Source of the DNA: Buchnera aphidicola (Shivaphis celti)
GTDB taxonomy: Bacteria; Pseudomonadota; Gammaproteobacteria; Enterobacterales; Enterobacteriaceae
Assembly (NCBI RefSeq): GCF_039349365.1
Contig: NZ_CP134977.1
Location: 220,875 to 284,874 of the forward strand
Length of the DNA stretch: 64,000 nt
Reading direction: 5' to 3'
Below are positions 31,363-40,474 of this stretch, piece by piece. The position numbers and the translations under genes were made by a program. The notes under the pieces are model-generated. The model saw only the letters and a list, made by a program, of their open reading frames with translations. It was not told the DNA's origin and made no database searches. How positions within the stretch are numbered: position 1 is the first letter of the stretch; each line of letters begins with the position of its first letter.

Positions 31363-31433
31363 AGGCGCGTTCTGGAGTCGAACCAGATTATACGGATTTG
31401 CAGTCCGCTACATAACCAATCTGTCAACGCGCC
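31363..31433 (-). tRNA. tRNA-Cys(GCA)
   Basis: 71 bases on the minus strand, starting GGCGCGTT and ending AACGCGCCT. The anticodon loop within GCGGACTGCAAATCCG has GCA. It is close to the E. coli tRNA-Cys throughout, and CCA is not encoded. It lies 20 bases upstream of tRNA-Leu(UAA) on the same strand, so the two are likely co-transcribed. Confidence 0.95.
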
Positions 31434-31606
31434 AAAATTATTTCATCCAATTAAATTGTACAATGTATTAAAATTTTTGTCTAATAATATTTTATTTGTA
31501 AAAAAAAATCACACCTTAAGAATAATATTCTTATTCAATTAAAAACTTTACATTGTATATAATATATATTATTATATTTATTGATACAATTATTTTTAAA
31601 GAATTA

Positions 31607-31694
31607 GGAGGGGTGGCCGAGTGGTTGAAGGCAGCGGTCTTGAAAACCGCCGATGAGTATTCCTCATCCGAGAGTTCGAATCTCTCCTCCTCCA
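31607..31694 (+). tRNA. tRNA-Ser(UGA)
   Basis: An 88-base class II tRNA. The acceptor stem is GGAGGGG with CTCCTCC, the anticodon stem GCGGT/ACCGC encloses CTTGAAA (anticodon UGA), and there is a long variable arm and the T arm GAGAGTTCGAATCTCTC. No CCA is encoded. It is transcribed on the plus strand, away from the two preceding tRNAs. Confidence 0.95.
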
Positions 31695-32058
31695 ATAAAA
31701 AAAATAAAAAAAAATATTAAAATCTATATTTTTAAAAATGATTTTTTAAAAAAATATAAATAAAATGATTTTATAAAAAATTTTTTTTGAAAATATAAAA
31801 TATAAAATATAAAAAATAAAATATTAAATATTTATCAAGTATTATTTTTTATATTTTTTATTAAAAAACTATATTCAAAATAACCTTTTTTGACTTTTAA
31901 AATATAATTATTTTTTTTTAAATTCAATATTTGATATCATAGTATTATTAAAAGAGTATATTTAATTTAATCATATATTTTGTATGTATTAAAATTTCTA
32001 TACAATATAGGTATTAAAAGATGAAAAAAATTAAAAAAATAATACATAAAAAATCAAT
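31695..32058. other. 364-base gene-free gap upstream of rluC
   Basis: Almost pure A/T with short tandem TATAAAA units near 31790-31815. In E. coli this place, divergent from rluC, holds rne (RNase E); no RNase E sequence can be recognised in any frame. The region must hold the rluC promoter. A TTGATA at 31931-31936 could be a -35 box but has no well-spaced -10. Confidence 0.6.
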
Positions 32059-32982
32059 ATGATTCAAAAAAAGATAATAATTATTGATAATAATTACAGT
32101 AACCAAAGAATAGATAATTTTATAAAAACTCAATTTTATAAAATTCCGAAAAGTTTATTATATAAAATAATCAGAATAGGAAATATTCAAATCAATAATA
32201 AAAAAGTTCATCCAAGTTATAAACTCCAAAAAAGAGATGTATTGTCTTATAATAATATTTTACAATATAAAAAAACAGATAAAAAAAAATCCGTTTTAAC
32301 TACATACATGAAAAAAAATATTATCTCCAGCATATTATATGAAGATAAATATTTATTAATAATCAATAAACCATGTGGCATTGCAGTTCATGGAGGTAGC
32401 GGCATTAAGTTAGGAATAATAGAAATGATTAGGTTAATAAAACCAGAATATCGGTACATTGAATTAATTCACAGATTAGATCGCGATACTTCAGGAATTT
32501 TAATGTTATCCAAAAAAAGATCAATGTTAAGAATTATGCATGAAAAATTCCGTGAAAAAAAAATTAAAAAAAAATATATTGCGTTAATTCATGGAAATTT
32601 AATTCCAAATAAAAAAATTATTTCTTTCCCATTAAAAAAAACAAATTATCAAAATAAAAAAAAAGTTGTATTAGATATATACGGAAAAAAATCAATTACA
32701 GTGCTAAAAGTAAAAAAAAGATTAAATCAAACAACATTCATTGAAATAATACCTAAAACAGGAAGAACACATCAAATTCGTTTTCATACATCACATATTG
32801 GATATCCAATTGTATTTGATAAAATTTATGGAAATAAAATACTAGATTATAAAATTGACAAATCATATAAATCAAAAAAAATGTTATTACATGCTTATGA
32901 AATATCATTTTTACATCCATATAAAAAAAAAATTTTTTTTATTCAAGCGCCATTGTGTAAAAGATTTAAAAAATATCTTTAA
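32059..32982 (+). CDS. rluC: 23S rRNA pseudouridine synthase RluC
   Basis: Makes pseudouridines at 955, 2504 and 2580 of 23S rRNA in E. coli. An N-terminal S4-like RNA-binding domain (about 12-75) precedes the RluA-family catalytic core, with the active aspartate in [14 protein letters not shown] and the conserved [12 protein letters not shown] and [12 protein letters not shown]. 307 residues (E. coli 319). It is followed by rpmF, while yceF and yceD, which separate them in E. coli, are lost. Confidence 0.95.
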   Translation: MIQKKIIIIDNNYSNQRIDNFIKTQFYKIPKSLLYKIIRIGNIQINNKKVHPSYKLQKRDVLSYNNILQYKKTDKKKSVLTTYMKKNIISSILYEDKYLLIINKPCGIAVHGGSGIKLGIIEMIRLIKPEYRYIELIHRLDRDTSGILMLSKKRSMLRIMHEKFREKKIKKKYIALIHGNLIPNKKIISFPLKKTNYQNKKKVVLDIYGKKSITVLKVKKRLNQTTFIEIIPKTGRTHQIRFHTSHIGYPIVFDKIYGNKILDYKIDKSYKSKKMLLHAYEISFLHPYKKKIFFIQAPLCKRFKKYL

Positions 32983-33035
32983 ATCAATATCTTATAAAGA
33001 AAAAGTATTATATACATATTATAAATGAGGGAAAT

Positions 33036-33215
33036 ATGGCTGTACAAAAAAGTAAACCAACACGATCAAAAAGAGGAATGAGAAGATCTCACAAAAAAAT
33101 TAAAATTTTTTGTTTATCTCAAGATAAATACAGTAAAGAAATGCATTTAAGACATCATATGACAAAAACATTTTTTTACAAAGGAAAAAAATTATTAAAA
33201 GATAAAAAAGATTAA
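33036..33215 (+). CDS. rpmF: 50S ribosomal protein L32
   Basis: A 59-residue basic protein starting [19 protein letters not shown], the L32 signature, with a C-terminal [15 protein letters not shown] matching the E. coli end. It is well conserved except in the middle. A GAGGGAA ribosome site lies just upstream of ATG 33036. In E. coli rpmF leads the plsX-fabH-fabD cluster; here fabD follows directly after 64 bases. Confidence 0.96.
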   Translation: MAVQKSKPTRSKRGMRRSHKKIKIFCLSQDKYSKEMHLRHHMTKTFFYKGKKLLKDKKD

Positions 33216-33279
33216 ATAATTTTAAAACATATTAATATCACTATTCGAACAAAAAAATATTCGGTATATAATTTGAAAC

Positions 33280-34221
33280 ATGAATTTTTCCATGATCTTC
33301 CCTGGCCAGGGATTACAAAAAATTAATAAATTAATTTCATTAAATAAAAAATACAAAATTATTCAAAATACTTTTCATCAAGCATCAGAATGTCTAAAAT
33401 ATGATTTATGGGGAAAAATTAAAAAATTCCATCAATATAATATAAAAATAAAAAATATACAACCATTAATTTTCACAGCTTCTGTATCAATATATAAATT
33501 ATGGAAGTTTCTTGGAGGAAAAAATCCTAAGATGACTTCTGGACACAGTTTAGGAGAGTATGCAGCTTTAGTATGTGGGGGGGTAATAAATTTTTCTGAT
33601 ACAGTTAAATTATTACAAAAAAGAGAATATATGATGCAAAAAATATCTCAAAAATATAAAACCAGTATGGAAATAATTTTCGGATTAAATAAAACATCCG
33701 TGAATAAAATAATTAAAAAACATAATTTTACTAAAAAAATTAATATTTCTAGTATTAATGCAAACAAACAAATTGTAATTACTGGATTTAAAAATGAAAT
33801 AAAAAAAATTATTCCAGATATTTATAAAAAAAAAGCACGTATTATGAAACTTCCTATAAAAATAGCTGGACATTTTATGATTATGAAAAAAGTTAAAAGA
33901 AATTTTTCTAAAAAAATAAAAAAAATCCCTATAAAAGATGCAAAATATTCTATTATAAATAGTATTACTGTAAAAAAATATAATTCAAAAAGTAATCTCA
34001 GAAAATCCTTAATAAATCAATTATTTTATCCTGTACAATGGAAAAAAACAATTGACTTAATTTTAAAAAAAACAAATATCATTTTAGAAATAGGAACAAA
34101 TGATTTTTTAATCAAATCAATTCAAACAAAAAAAAAAGTTAAACTAATTTCTATCAATAATATAGAAAATATTAATACAGCTATCAATCTAACAAAAAAA
34201 AATGTTTATGAAAAAAAATAA
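33280..34221 (+). CDS. fabD: Malonyl-CoA:ACP transacylase
   Basis: Loads malonyl groups onto acyl carrier protein. FPGQGLQ at the N-terminus, the nucleophile Ser90 in SGHSLGEYAALV, Arg in LQKREYMMQ, the catalytic His in AGHFMIM and FYPVQW are all kept. 313 residues (E. coli 309). It is lysine-rich, like all genes in this stretch. It overlaps fabG by 14 bases, indicating translational coupling. plsX and fabH, usual upstream neighbours, are absent. Confidence 0.94.
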   Translation: MNFSMIFPGQGLQKINKLISLNKKYKIIQNTFHQASECLKYDLWGKIKKFHQYNIKIKNIQPLIFTASVSIYKLWKFLGGKNPKMTSGHSLGEYAALVCGGVINFSDTVKLLQKREYMMQKISQKYKTSMEIIFGLNKTSVNKIIKKHNFTKKINISSINANKQIVITGFKNEIKKIIPDIYKKKARIMKLPIKIAGHFMIMKKVKRNFSKKIKKIPIKDAKYSIINSITVKKYNSKSNLRKSLINQLFYPVQWKKTIDLILKKTNIILEIGTNDFLIKSIQTKKKVKLISINNIENINTAINLTKKNVYEKK

Positions 34222-34942
34222 AAAAATTGCCCTAATTATTGGAGCAAGTAAAGGAATTGGATTAGAAATAGCTAAAAAATTATCTTTAAATAATATTTTT
34301 GTTATTGGAACAAGCACTAATATTAAAGGAAAAAAGATCATTCAAGAAAAAATTCAAAATTTAGGATTAGGAATGATTTTAAACTTAAAAAACTTAAAAG
34401 ATATAAAAATATGTATTCAAAAAATACATAAAAAATTTAAAAAAATTGATATATTAATTAACAATGCTGCTATTAAACATGATAAATTAATTATAAATAT
34501 GGATTATCATGATTGGTCAAAAGTATTAAAAATTAATTTAAACTCAATATTTTATATATCAAAATTAATAGTAAAAATTATGCTTCAAAATAGATATGGA
34601 AGAATCATAACAATAGGTTCTACAATAGGTAGTACCGGAAATATTGGTCAAAGTAACTATGCTGCATCCAAATCTGGTTTAATAGGTTTGAATAAAAGTT
34701 TAGCATTAGAAGTTGCTAGAAAAGGAATTACTGTTAATATCATTTCTCCTGGTTTTATAAAAACCGGAATGACAAAATTGCTTACAGATCGTCAAAAAAA
34801 AAAATACAAATCGACAATCCCTATGAAACGTTTTGGTAATCCTGAAGAAATTGCATCTATTGCATTATTTTTATCTTCAACAGAAGCATCTTATATTACA
34901 GGACAAACAATACATGTTAATGGTGGGGTATATATGAATTAA
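34208..34942 (+). CDS. fabG: 3-oxoacyl-ACP reductase
   Basis: NADPH-dependent reduction of beta-ketoacyl-ACP in fatty acid elongation. The cofactor site is IGASKGIGLEIA, then NNAAI, the catalytic Ser in GRIITIGSTIGS and the YAASKSG catalytic Tyr and Lys; the C-terminal YITGQTIHVNGGVYM is typical. ATG 34208 matches the family N-terminus; an ATG at 34202 adds two residues. 244 residues, the E. coli length. Confidence 0.96.
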   Translation: MKKNKKIALIIGASKGIGLEIAKKLSLNNIFVIGTSTNIKGKKIIQEKIQNLGLGMILNLKNLKDIKICIQKIHKKFKKIDILINNAAIKHDKLIINMDYHDWSKVLKINLNSIFYISKLIVKIMLQNRYGRIITIGSTIGSTGNIGQSNYAASKSGLIGLNKSLALEVARKGITVNIISPGFIKTGMTKLLTDRQKKKYKSTIPMKRFGNPEEIASIALFLSSTEASYITGQTIHVNGGVYMN

Positions 34943-35012
34943 TATTTATATATTATAATATTTATAAATATATTATAATTATATTATTCTTTCTTTTTTT
35001 TGTTAAAAAAAT

Positions 35013-35252
35013 ATGAAAAATATAGAAAAAAAAATAAAAAAAATTATTTCACAAATTACAGAAATAGAATTAAAAAAAATTAACAACACAGATTTTTTAA
35101 TTAAAGATTTAAATCTTGATTCATTAGATATCATTGAAATTACTATGGCGTTAGAAGATATTTTTAAAATAGAAATTTCAGACGAAGAAATTGAACAATT
35201 TAAGACAATTAATTCTATTATTGAATATATTAAATTAAAAAAAAATAAATAA
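35013..35252 (+). CDS. acpP: Acyl carrier protein
   Basis: Carries acyl chains on a phosphopantetheine arm attached at the serine of LNLDSLDIIE. 79 residues (E. coli 78), with the usual four-helix acidic pattern in the second half but a more lysine-rich start. It supplies octanoyl-ACP for lipoate, which the SucB lipoyl domain needs, as well as lipids. fabF, normally next, is missing; tmk follows after 15 bases. Confidence 0.96.
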   Translation: MKNIEKKIKKIISQITEIELKKINNTDFLIKDLNLDSLDIIEITMALEDIFKIEISDEEIEQFKTINSIIEYIKLKKNK

Positions 35253-35267
35253 TACATAAGATATAAA

Positions 35268-35906
35268 ATGAATTTTTTAGATAGTAAATTTATTGCAATT
35301 GAAGGATTAGATGGATCAGGTAAAACTCATTCCATAAATATAATAAAAAAAATATTTAACCAATATCAAATTCCGTATATTATTGTTCGTGAACCAGGAA
35401 GTACTCCATTATCAGAAAAAATAAGAAAAATAATTAAAAATGATAATATATATGAAAATATTAATAAAAAAACAATTCTTTTATTAATATACGCAGCACG
35501 TATGCAATTAATTGAAAATTTAATTCAACCTGCATTAAAAAATAATATTTGGGTAATTGCAGATAGATATGTTTTATCTTCATATGCATATCAGGGAGGG
35601 GGTTTTAAAATCCATCAGTCGATTATACAACAAATAAACAAAATTGTTGTAAAAAAATTATTACCTCATTTAACAATATATTTAGATGTAATTCCAAAAA
35701 TTGGATTACAAAGAGTCTTAAGAAGAGGAAACATAGATGCAATAGAAAAAAATAATTTAAATTTTTTTATTAGAATAAGAAATATGTATTTAAAATACAT
35801 TAAAAAAAATAAAAATATCATAAAAATTAATGCAAATCTGAAAAAAAATATTGTACATGAAAACATTAAAAACACATTAATTAAATGGTTAAAAAAATGT
35901 ATATAA
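35268..35906 (+). CDS. tmk: Thymidylate kinase
   Basis: Phosphorylates dTMP to dTDP for DNA synthesis. The P-loop is IEGLDGSGKTHS, the DR(Y/H) motif lies in VIADRYVLSSYAYQGGG, and the TVREPG-type segment is IIVREPGSTPLSE. 212 residues, the E. coli length (213). pabC and mltG, which precede it in E. coli, are lost. Its 3' end overlaps holB. Confidence 0.95.
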   Translation: MNFLDSKFIAIEGLDGSGKTHSINIIKKIFNQYQIPYIIVREPGSTPLSEKIRKIIKNDNIYENINKKTILLLIYAARMQLIENLIQPALKNNIWVIADRYVLSSYAYQGGGFKIHQSIIQQINKIVVKKLLPHLTIYLDVIPKIGLQRVLRRGNIDAIEKNNLNFFIRIRNMYLKYIKKNKNIIKINANLKKNIVHENIKNTLIKWLKKCI

Positions 35907-36883
35907 AAACATTTTCTTATTTAAATAAAATATATAAAAAAATAATCATTAATTATCAAAAAAAAAAATTACATCATGCAATTATTGTAGAATCATATTA
36001 TTTATATGATATTTATTGGTTAATTTATTGTATTAGTAAGTGGATTTTATGTCATAATAAATTAAATATTTATGCATGCGAAACATGTACAAGTTGTATT
36101 TTAATAAAAAAAAAAAATCATCCTGACTTTTATATTTTCCATCCCAACAAATTAGATAAAATATGTGATATTGAAAAACTAAGAAAAATAATTATCAGCA
36201 TTCAAAATACACCACAACAAAATCAAAATAAAATTTTATGGATTCCAAATTATCATACACTAACGTTGTTCAGTATTAATACTCTTTTAAAGATTTTAGA
36301 AGAACCTCCAAAAAATACATTTTTTTTTATTGGAAATATTATTGGTAATACTTTACATCCTACATTTAGAAGCAGATTACTATTACATCGTATACCTATT
36401 GTTACTGAAAAATTTATTTTAAATTGGATAAAGAAAAAAAAAATATATAACCAAAAAAAATTTTTCATTGAATTTCGAATTAATAACCATGATTTTCATG
36501 CTACGATACAATCAATTAAAAAAAAAATGTGGGTCAAGAGAAAATTTTTATATCAAACTATTCATAGTTTAATAAATCAAAAAAATTTTTTAAAATTATT
36601 ACCTATATTAAATAACAAAGAATGTATTATTCAATTAAATTGGATTATTTTATTATTTTTAGACAGTCTAAAAAAAAAAAGTAATATTTTTTATACTATT
36701 ATTAATATTGATTATATTGATTTAATCCACAAAATAAACCAAACATATTCTTATTTTTATATATCTAAAATATTAGATATATGGATAAAATGCAGATATC
36801 AAATTTTTACAATAAAGAATATTAATCAAGAATTGTTAATTTTAAAAAATTTATTAAAATGGAATATCTTTCATAACAAATAA
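35897..36883 (+). CDS. holB: DNA polymerase III delta-prime subunit
   Basis: Part of the clamp loader that puts the beta clamp on primed DNA. The zinc-binding cysteines lie in YACETCTSCILI, followed by HPDF. STLLKILEEPPKNTFFFI matches the SRC-type sensor region of the clamp-loader AAA+ fold. Like E. coli delta-prime it lacks a working P-loop. About 328 residues (E. coli 334). ATG 35897 fits the family; ATG 35885 is also in frame. Both starts overlap the end of tmk. Confidence 0.9.
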   Translation: MYIKTFSYLNKIYKKIIINYQKKKLHHAIIVESYYLYDIYWLIYCISKWILCHNKLNIYACETCTSCILIKKKNHPDFYIFHPNKLDKICDIEKLRKIIISIQNTPQQNQNKILWIPNYHTLTLFSINTLLKILEEPPKNTFFFIGNIIGNTLHPTFRSRLLLHRIPIVTEKFILNWIKKKKIYNQKKFFIEFRINNHDFHATIQSIKKKMWVKRKFLYQTIHSLINQKNFLKLLPILNNKECIIQLNWIILLFLDSLKKKSNIFYTIINIDYIDLIHKINQTYSYFYISKILDIWIKCRYQIFTIKNINQELLILKNLLKWNIFHNK

Positions 36884-36899
36884 ATTATACAAAAATCAT

Positions 36900-37730
36900 A
36901 TGCACGAGAAAAAAATATTTTTAATTGATTCACATTGTCATTTAAACTTAATTTCATGTTTAAAAAAAAAAAATAATATAAAATATATTTTAGAAAAATC
37001 ATTCCGATCGCATGTTTATTTATTATTAACAGTTTCTGTATCTCTTCAAGATTTTAAAAATTCAGTCAAATTGTTTAACAAATATAAAAATATTTTATAT
37101 AGCTGCGGAATACACCCATTAAATCATGACATTCAAAAAGCAGAACAATTTACAAAATTAAAAAATTTAATTTTAAATAACAAAAATATCATTGCATTAG
37201 GAGAAACAGGATTAGATTTTTACAAATATAATACAACAAAAAAAGAACAATGTTTTGCATTTGAAAATCATATCGAACTGAGTATCAAATATAATAAACC
37301 TTTAATTATTCATACTAGAAACGCAAAAAAAAAAACATTGGATATTCTTTCTCAAAAAGAATATCAATCGTGTTACGGAGTAATACATTCATTTACTGGT
37401 GATATCGATATGGCAAGAAGATTATTAGACTTAGGATTTTATATTTCGTTTTCTGGAATTATTACATTTAAAAATGCCAAAGATATAAAAGAAATTGTTA
37501 AATTTATCCCAATAAATAAAATATTGATTGAAACTGATTCTCCTTATTTAACGCCAGAGCCTGTACGAGGAACAATAAATATGCCATCTTATTTATTATA
37601 TGTGGCAAAATATATTTCAAAATTAAAAAAAATAAATATATATGATATGGCAAAAATTATTAAAAAAAATTTTTTTTCACTATTCAACTTACCTAAAATA
37701 AAATTAAATAAAATTATATACAGGAAATGA
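36900..37730 (+). CDS. ycfH: TatD-family metal-dependent hydrolase (YcfH)
   Basis: A TIM-barrel metallohydrolase of the TatD DNase family. Metal ligands are visible in [35 protein letters not shown] and [14 protein letters not shown]. 276 residues (E. coli YcfH 265). Its physiological substrate is not settled; 3'-5' DNase activity is known for the family. It lies between holB and ptsG as in E. coli. The stop codon overlaps the potential start region of ptsG. Confidence 0.92.
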   Translation: MHEKKIFLIDSHCHLNLISCLKKKNNIKYILEKSFRSHVYLLLTVSVSLQDFKNSVKLFNKYKNILYSCGIHPLNHDIQKAEQFTKLKNLILNNKNIIALGETGLDFYKYNTTKKEQCFAFENHIELSIKYNKPLIIHTRNAKKKTLDILSQKEYQSCYGVIHSFTGDIDMARRLLDLGFYISFSGIITFKNAKDIKEIVKFIPINKILIETDSPYLTPEPVRGTINMPSYLLYVAKYISKLKKINIYDMAKIIKKNFFSLFNLPKIKLNKIIYRK

Positions 37731-37735
37731 TTTAT

Positions 37736-39172
37736 ATGATAAAAAACATGTTTTCTAATTTACAAAAACTAGGCAAATCATTAATGTTACCTGTATCAGT
37801 ATTACCTATCGCAGGAATTTTATTGGGAATAGGATCGGCCAACTTTCATATTTTTCCTCCAATCATCTCTCATGTTATGTTGGAGGCAGGAGGTGCAGTA
37901 TTTAAAAATATACCATTAATATTTTCAATAGGAATTGCATTAGGATTCACTAATAATGATGGAGTATCTGCATTAGCAGCAGTAGTATGCCATGAAATTA
38001 TGATCAAAACTACTACTGTTATAATTCCATTAATTACAATACATTCTAATACACATCATCAATATTTTAGTGACACAGGTGTATTAGGCGGAATTATCTC
38101 TGGAACAATCACAGCATATTTATTTAATAAATTCTCAACAATACAATTACCAGAATATCTAGGTTTTTTTTCTGGAAAACGTTTTATACCAATGATTTCC
38201 GGATTATTTGCGATATTATTTGGATGTATATTATCTTTAATTTGGCCATCCATCAGTAATATTATTGAATTGTTCTCACAATGGGCTGCATATCAAAATC
38301 CTATGTTAGCATTTGGTATTTATGGTTTTGTTGAACGAGCATTGATACCGTTTGGTTTACATCACATTTGGAATGTTCCATTTCAAATGCAAATTGGAGA
38401 ATATAAGAATTCATTTGGACAAGTTTTTCATGGAGATATTGCAAGGTATATGGCTGGCGATCGAACTGCGGGAAAATTAGCTGGAGGTTTTTTATTTAAA
38501 ATGTATGGATTACCAGGTGCTGCATTTGCTATTTGGAATAGTGCAAATAAAAAATATAGATCAAAAGTTGGAGGAATTATGATTTCTGCAGCTTTAACAG
38601 CATTTCTAACAGGAATTACAGAGCCAATTGAATTTTCATTTTTATTAACTGCTCCAATATTATATTTTGTACATGCAGTTTTAGCAGGATTAGCATTTCC
38701 AATTTGTATTGCATTAGGAATGCATGCTGGAACAAGTTTTTCACATGGATTGATTGATTTTATCATTCTTAGCGCAAATGGAAAATCAATATGGTTATTT
38801 CCAATTGTTGGAATTGTATATGGATTAATTTATTATATTATTTTTTATTTCTTAATTACTTACTTTAATCTGATGACACCGGGAAGAGAAATTATTCAAG
38901 ATAATATAATTGTTAAAACTCCAAAAGAATTAGCTCCTTTGTTAATTTGCGCTTTGGGTGGAATTAACAACATTGATCATTTAGATGCTTGTATTACGAG
39001 AATTAGAGTAACTGTAAAAGACATAAATAAAATAGAACAAATTAAAATAAAAAAATTAGGTGCATCTGGTATTGTCATTTCAGGTTTAGGAGTACAAATA
39101 ATTTTTGGAACTAAATCTGATAATTTAAAAACTGAAATGGACATACACATCAAAAAAAATAAAAATAAATAA
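37736..39172 (+). CDS. ptsG: Glucose-specific PTS enzyme IIBC
   Basis: Inner-membrane glucose transporter that phosphorylates its sugar during uptake. The IIC domain (about 1-380) has many membrane segments and the sugar-site motifs [10 protein letters not shown] and [13 protein letters not shown]. The IIB domain at the C-terminus has the phosphorylated cysteine in [12 protein letters not shown]. About 478 residues, the same as E. coli. ATG 37736 aligns with the E. coli start and has AGGAA about 10 bases upstream. It feeds the glycolytic genes seen earlier in the window. Confidence 0.97.
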   Translation: MIKNMFSNLQKLGKSLMLPVSVLPIAGILLGIGSANFHIFPPIISHVMLEAGGAVFKNIPLIFSIGIALGFTNNDGVSALAAVVCHEIMIKTTTVIIPLITIHSNTHHQYFSDTGVLGGIISGTITAYLFNKFSTIQLPEYLGFFSGKRFIPMISGLFAILFGCILSLIWPSISNIIELFSQWAAYQNPMLAFGIYGFVERALIPFGLHHIWNVPFQMQIGEYKNSFGQVFHGDIARYMAGDRTAGKLAGGFLFKMYGLPGAAFAIWNSANKKYRSKVGGIMISAALTAFLTGITEPIEFSFLLTAPILYFVHAVLAGLAFPICIALGMHAGTSFSHGLIDFIILSANGKSIWLFPIVGIVYGLIYYIIFYFLITYFNLMTPGREIIQDNIIVKTPKELAPLLICALGGINNIDHLDACITRIRVTVKDINKIEQIKIKKLGASGIVISGLGVQIIFGTKSDNLKTEMDIHIKKNKNK

Positions 39173-39195
39173 AATTATGTATTTTATTTAAAATA

Positions 39196-39237
39196 TTATA
39201 CTTCTATTATTTTATTTAAATAATGATAGAAGTATAA
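39196..39237. terminator. 16-bp stem-loop between convergent ptsG and porin gene
   Basis: TTATACTTCTAT (39196-39207) pairs perfectly with ATAGAAGTATAA (39226-39237). The stem extends by four more pairs, one of them a G-T wobble, to a 10-base loop. It lies between two converging genes and so is a likely bidirectional terminator. Confidence 0.65.
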
Positions 39238-39247
39238 AACTACTTAT

Positions 39248-40378
39248 TTAAAAATTATAGACTATACCACTTTTTAAAATATTTTTTTTATTATATGAAT
39301 GATCTATATGATTATATAAAATATTAAAAGAATTACCTATATAAATAAAAATATTTTTATTAAAGTAATATTTTACCGATGCATAAATTTGTTCTAATTG
39401 ATAATATCTTTTATATTTTTGTAACAAAATAAAATCTCTAGAAACAATATCATTTTTATTATAAAAATCATATTCATGATATATATTTGAATAACTAATA
39501 TCTGTAAAGATGTGTGAACTTACTTTATATTCTGTATAAATATTAAAACTCTTATAATTGTAAAAAGAGCAACCAATTGAATTGATTGGATCAATACGAT
39601 AAATATTATTATAACACGATGATATATTTAAATGATGACCAACATATTGACCTGATAAAGAATATGACTCATTTTTATATTGTGATAAATTATATAAAAC
39701 AGGATGTATATAATGATTAATATTAGTTAAATAAACACCAGAAAGACTAAATCCAGTATTTTTAAAATCATACTTTATAAACTGACTTATAATATCATTG
39801 GTAATTTTATTATCATGACTAGAGTATTGATATTGCGATGCTACAGTTAAGTTATCTATTAAACCAAAAAAATTTACATTATGATAAGTAATTGAATTTT
39901 CTACATCAGAATTTAAATATTTTTGCTGTTTGAATAGTATGTCAGAATGATCATTTTTCACATTTCCTCGAGACATTTTATTAATTTCATACATGAAATT
40001 ATGATCTTTCCCTATTTCTAACAATCCAATTTTATTAACATAAATCCCTATAACTAATGGATTAATATACTTCACTTGAATTTTGCTATATTTTGAAATA
40101 GTGTCTTCTTTTTTCACCTGTAGACCACATTTAAAATAACTAAATATATCACTTCCATTTTGTTTAATTCCATACAACATCAAATTTAATAAATTATTAT
40201 AATTCTTATAATCAGAATCTTTTTTATCGATATTACAAGTATTTTTTTTATATTGCGTAAATGTTGCATCTCCATATATCTTAATATTTTCACTTTTATA
40301 AATAGTTAATGCATGTGCTGAATTAATAGAAAAAAAGATTACAAAAATCATTATTAAAAAATTGTTTATTTTAATCAT
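39248..40378 (-). CDS. ompF: OmpF/OmpC-type outer membrane porin
   Basis: Trimeric beta-barrel channel of the outer membrane. ATG 40378 gives a signal peptide (KINNFLIMIFVIFFSINSAHA, cleaved after AHA), followed by IKIYGDATFTQY. NFFGLIDNLTVASQYQ and YYFNKNIFIYIG match E. coli porins, and the protein ends IVYNF with the C-terminal phenylalanine required for barrel assembly. 376 residues. It is very divergent, tyrosine- and asparagine-rich, and the constriction-loop PEFGGD motif is missing. An open frame from 40465 adds 29 codons ahead of the signal peptide that are not credible. Confidence 0.9.
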   Translation of the reverse strand: MIKINNFLIMIFVIFFSINSAHALTIYKSENIKIYGDATFTQYKKNTCNIDKKDSDYKNYNNLLNLMLYGIKQNGSDIFSYFKCGLQVKKEDTISKYSKIQVKYINPLVIGIYVNKIGLLEIGKDHNFMYEINKMSRGNVKNDHSDILFKQQKYLNSDVENSITYHNVNFFGLIDNLTVASQYQYSSHDNKITNDIISQFIKYDFKNTGFSLSGVYLTNINHYIHPVLYNLSQYKNESYSLSGQYVGHHLNISSCYNNIYRIDPINSIGCSFYNYKSFNIYTEYKVSSHIFTDISYSNIYHEYDFYNKNDIVSRDFILLQKYKRYYQLEQIYASVKYYFNKNIFIYIGNSFNILYNHIDHSYNKKNILKSGIVYNF

Positions 40379-40474
40379 ATATAATAATCTCATATTATTA
40401 ATAAATAAAAATAAATAAATATCAATTGTATTATTATATCTTAAAAACAATAATATGCATAGCAAAAAATTCTA

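Noticed and set aside
31835..31940. Minus-strand fragments upstream of rluC that join into about 35 residues if an A run is shortened by one base
   Set aside because: No similarity to RNase E or any other recognised protein, and fragments this short are expected by chance at this composition.
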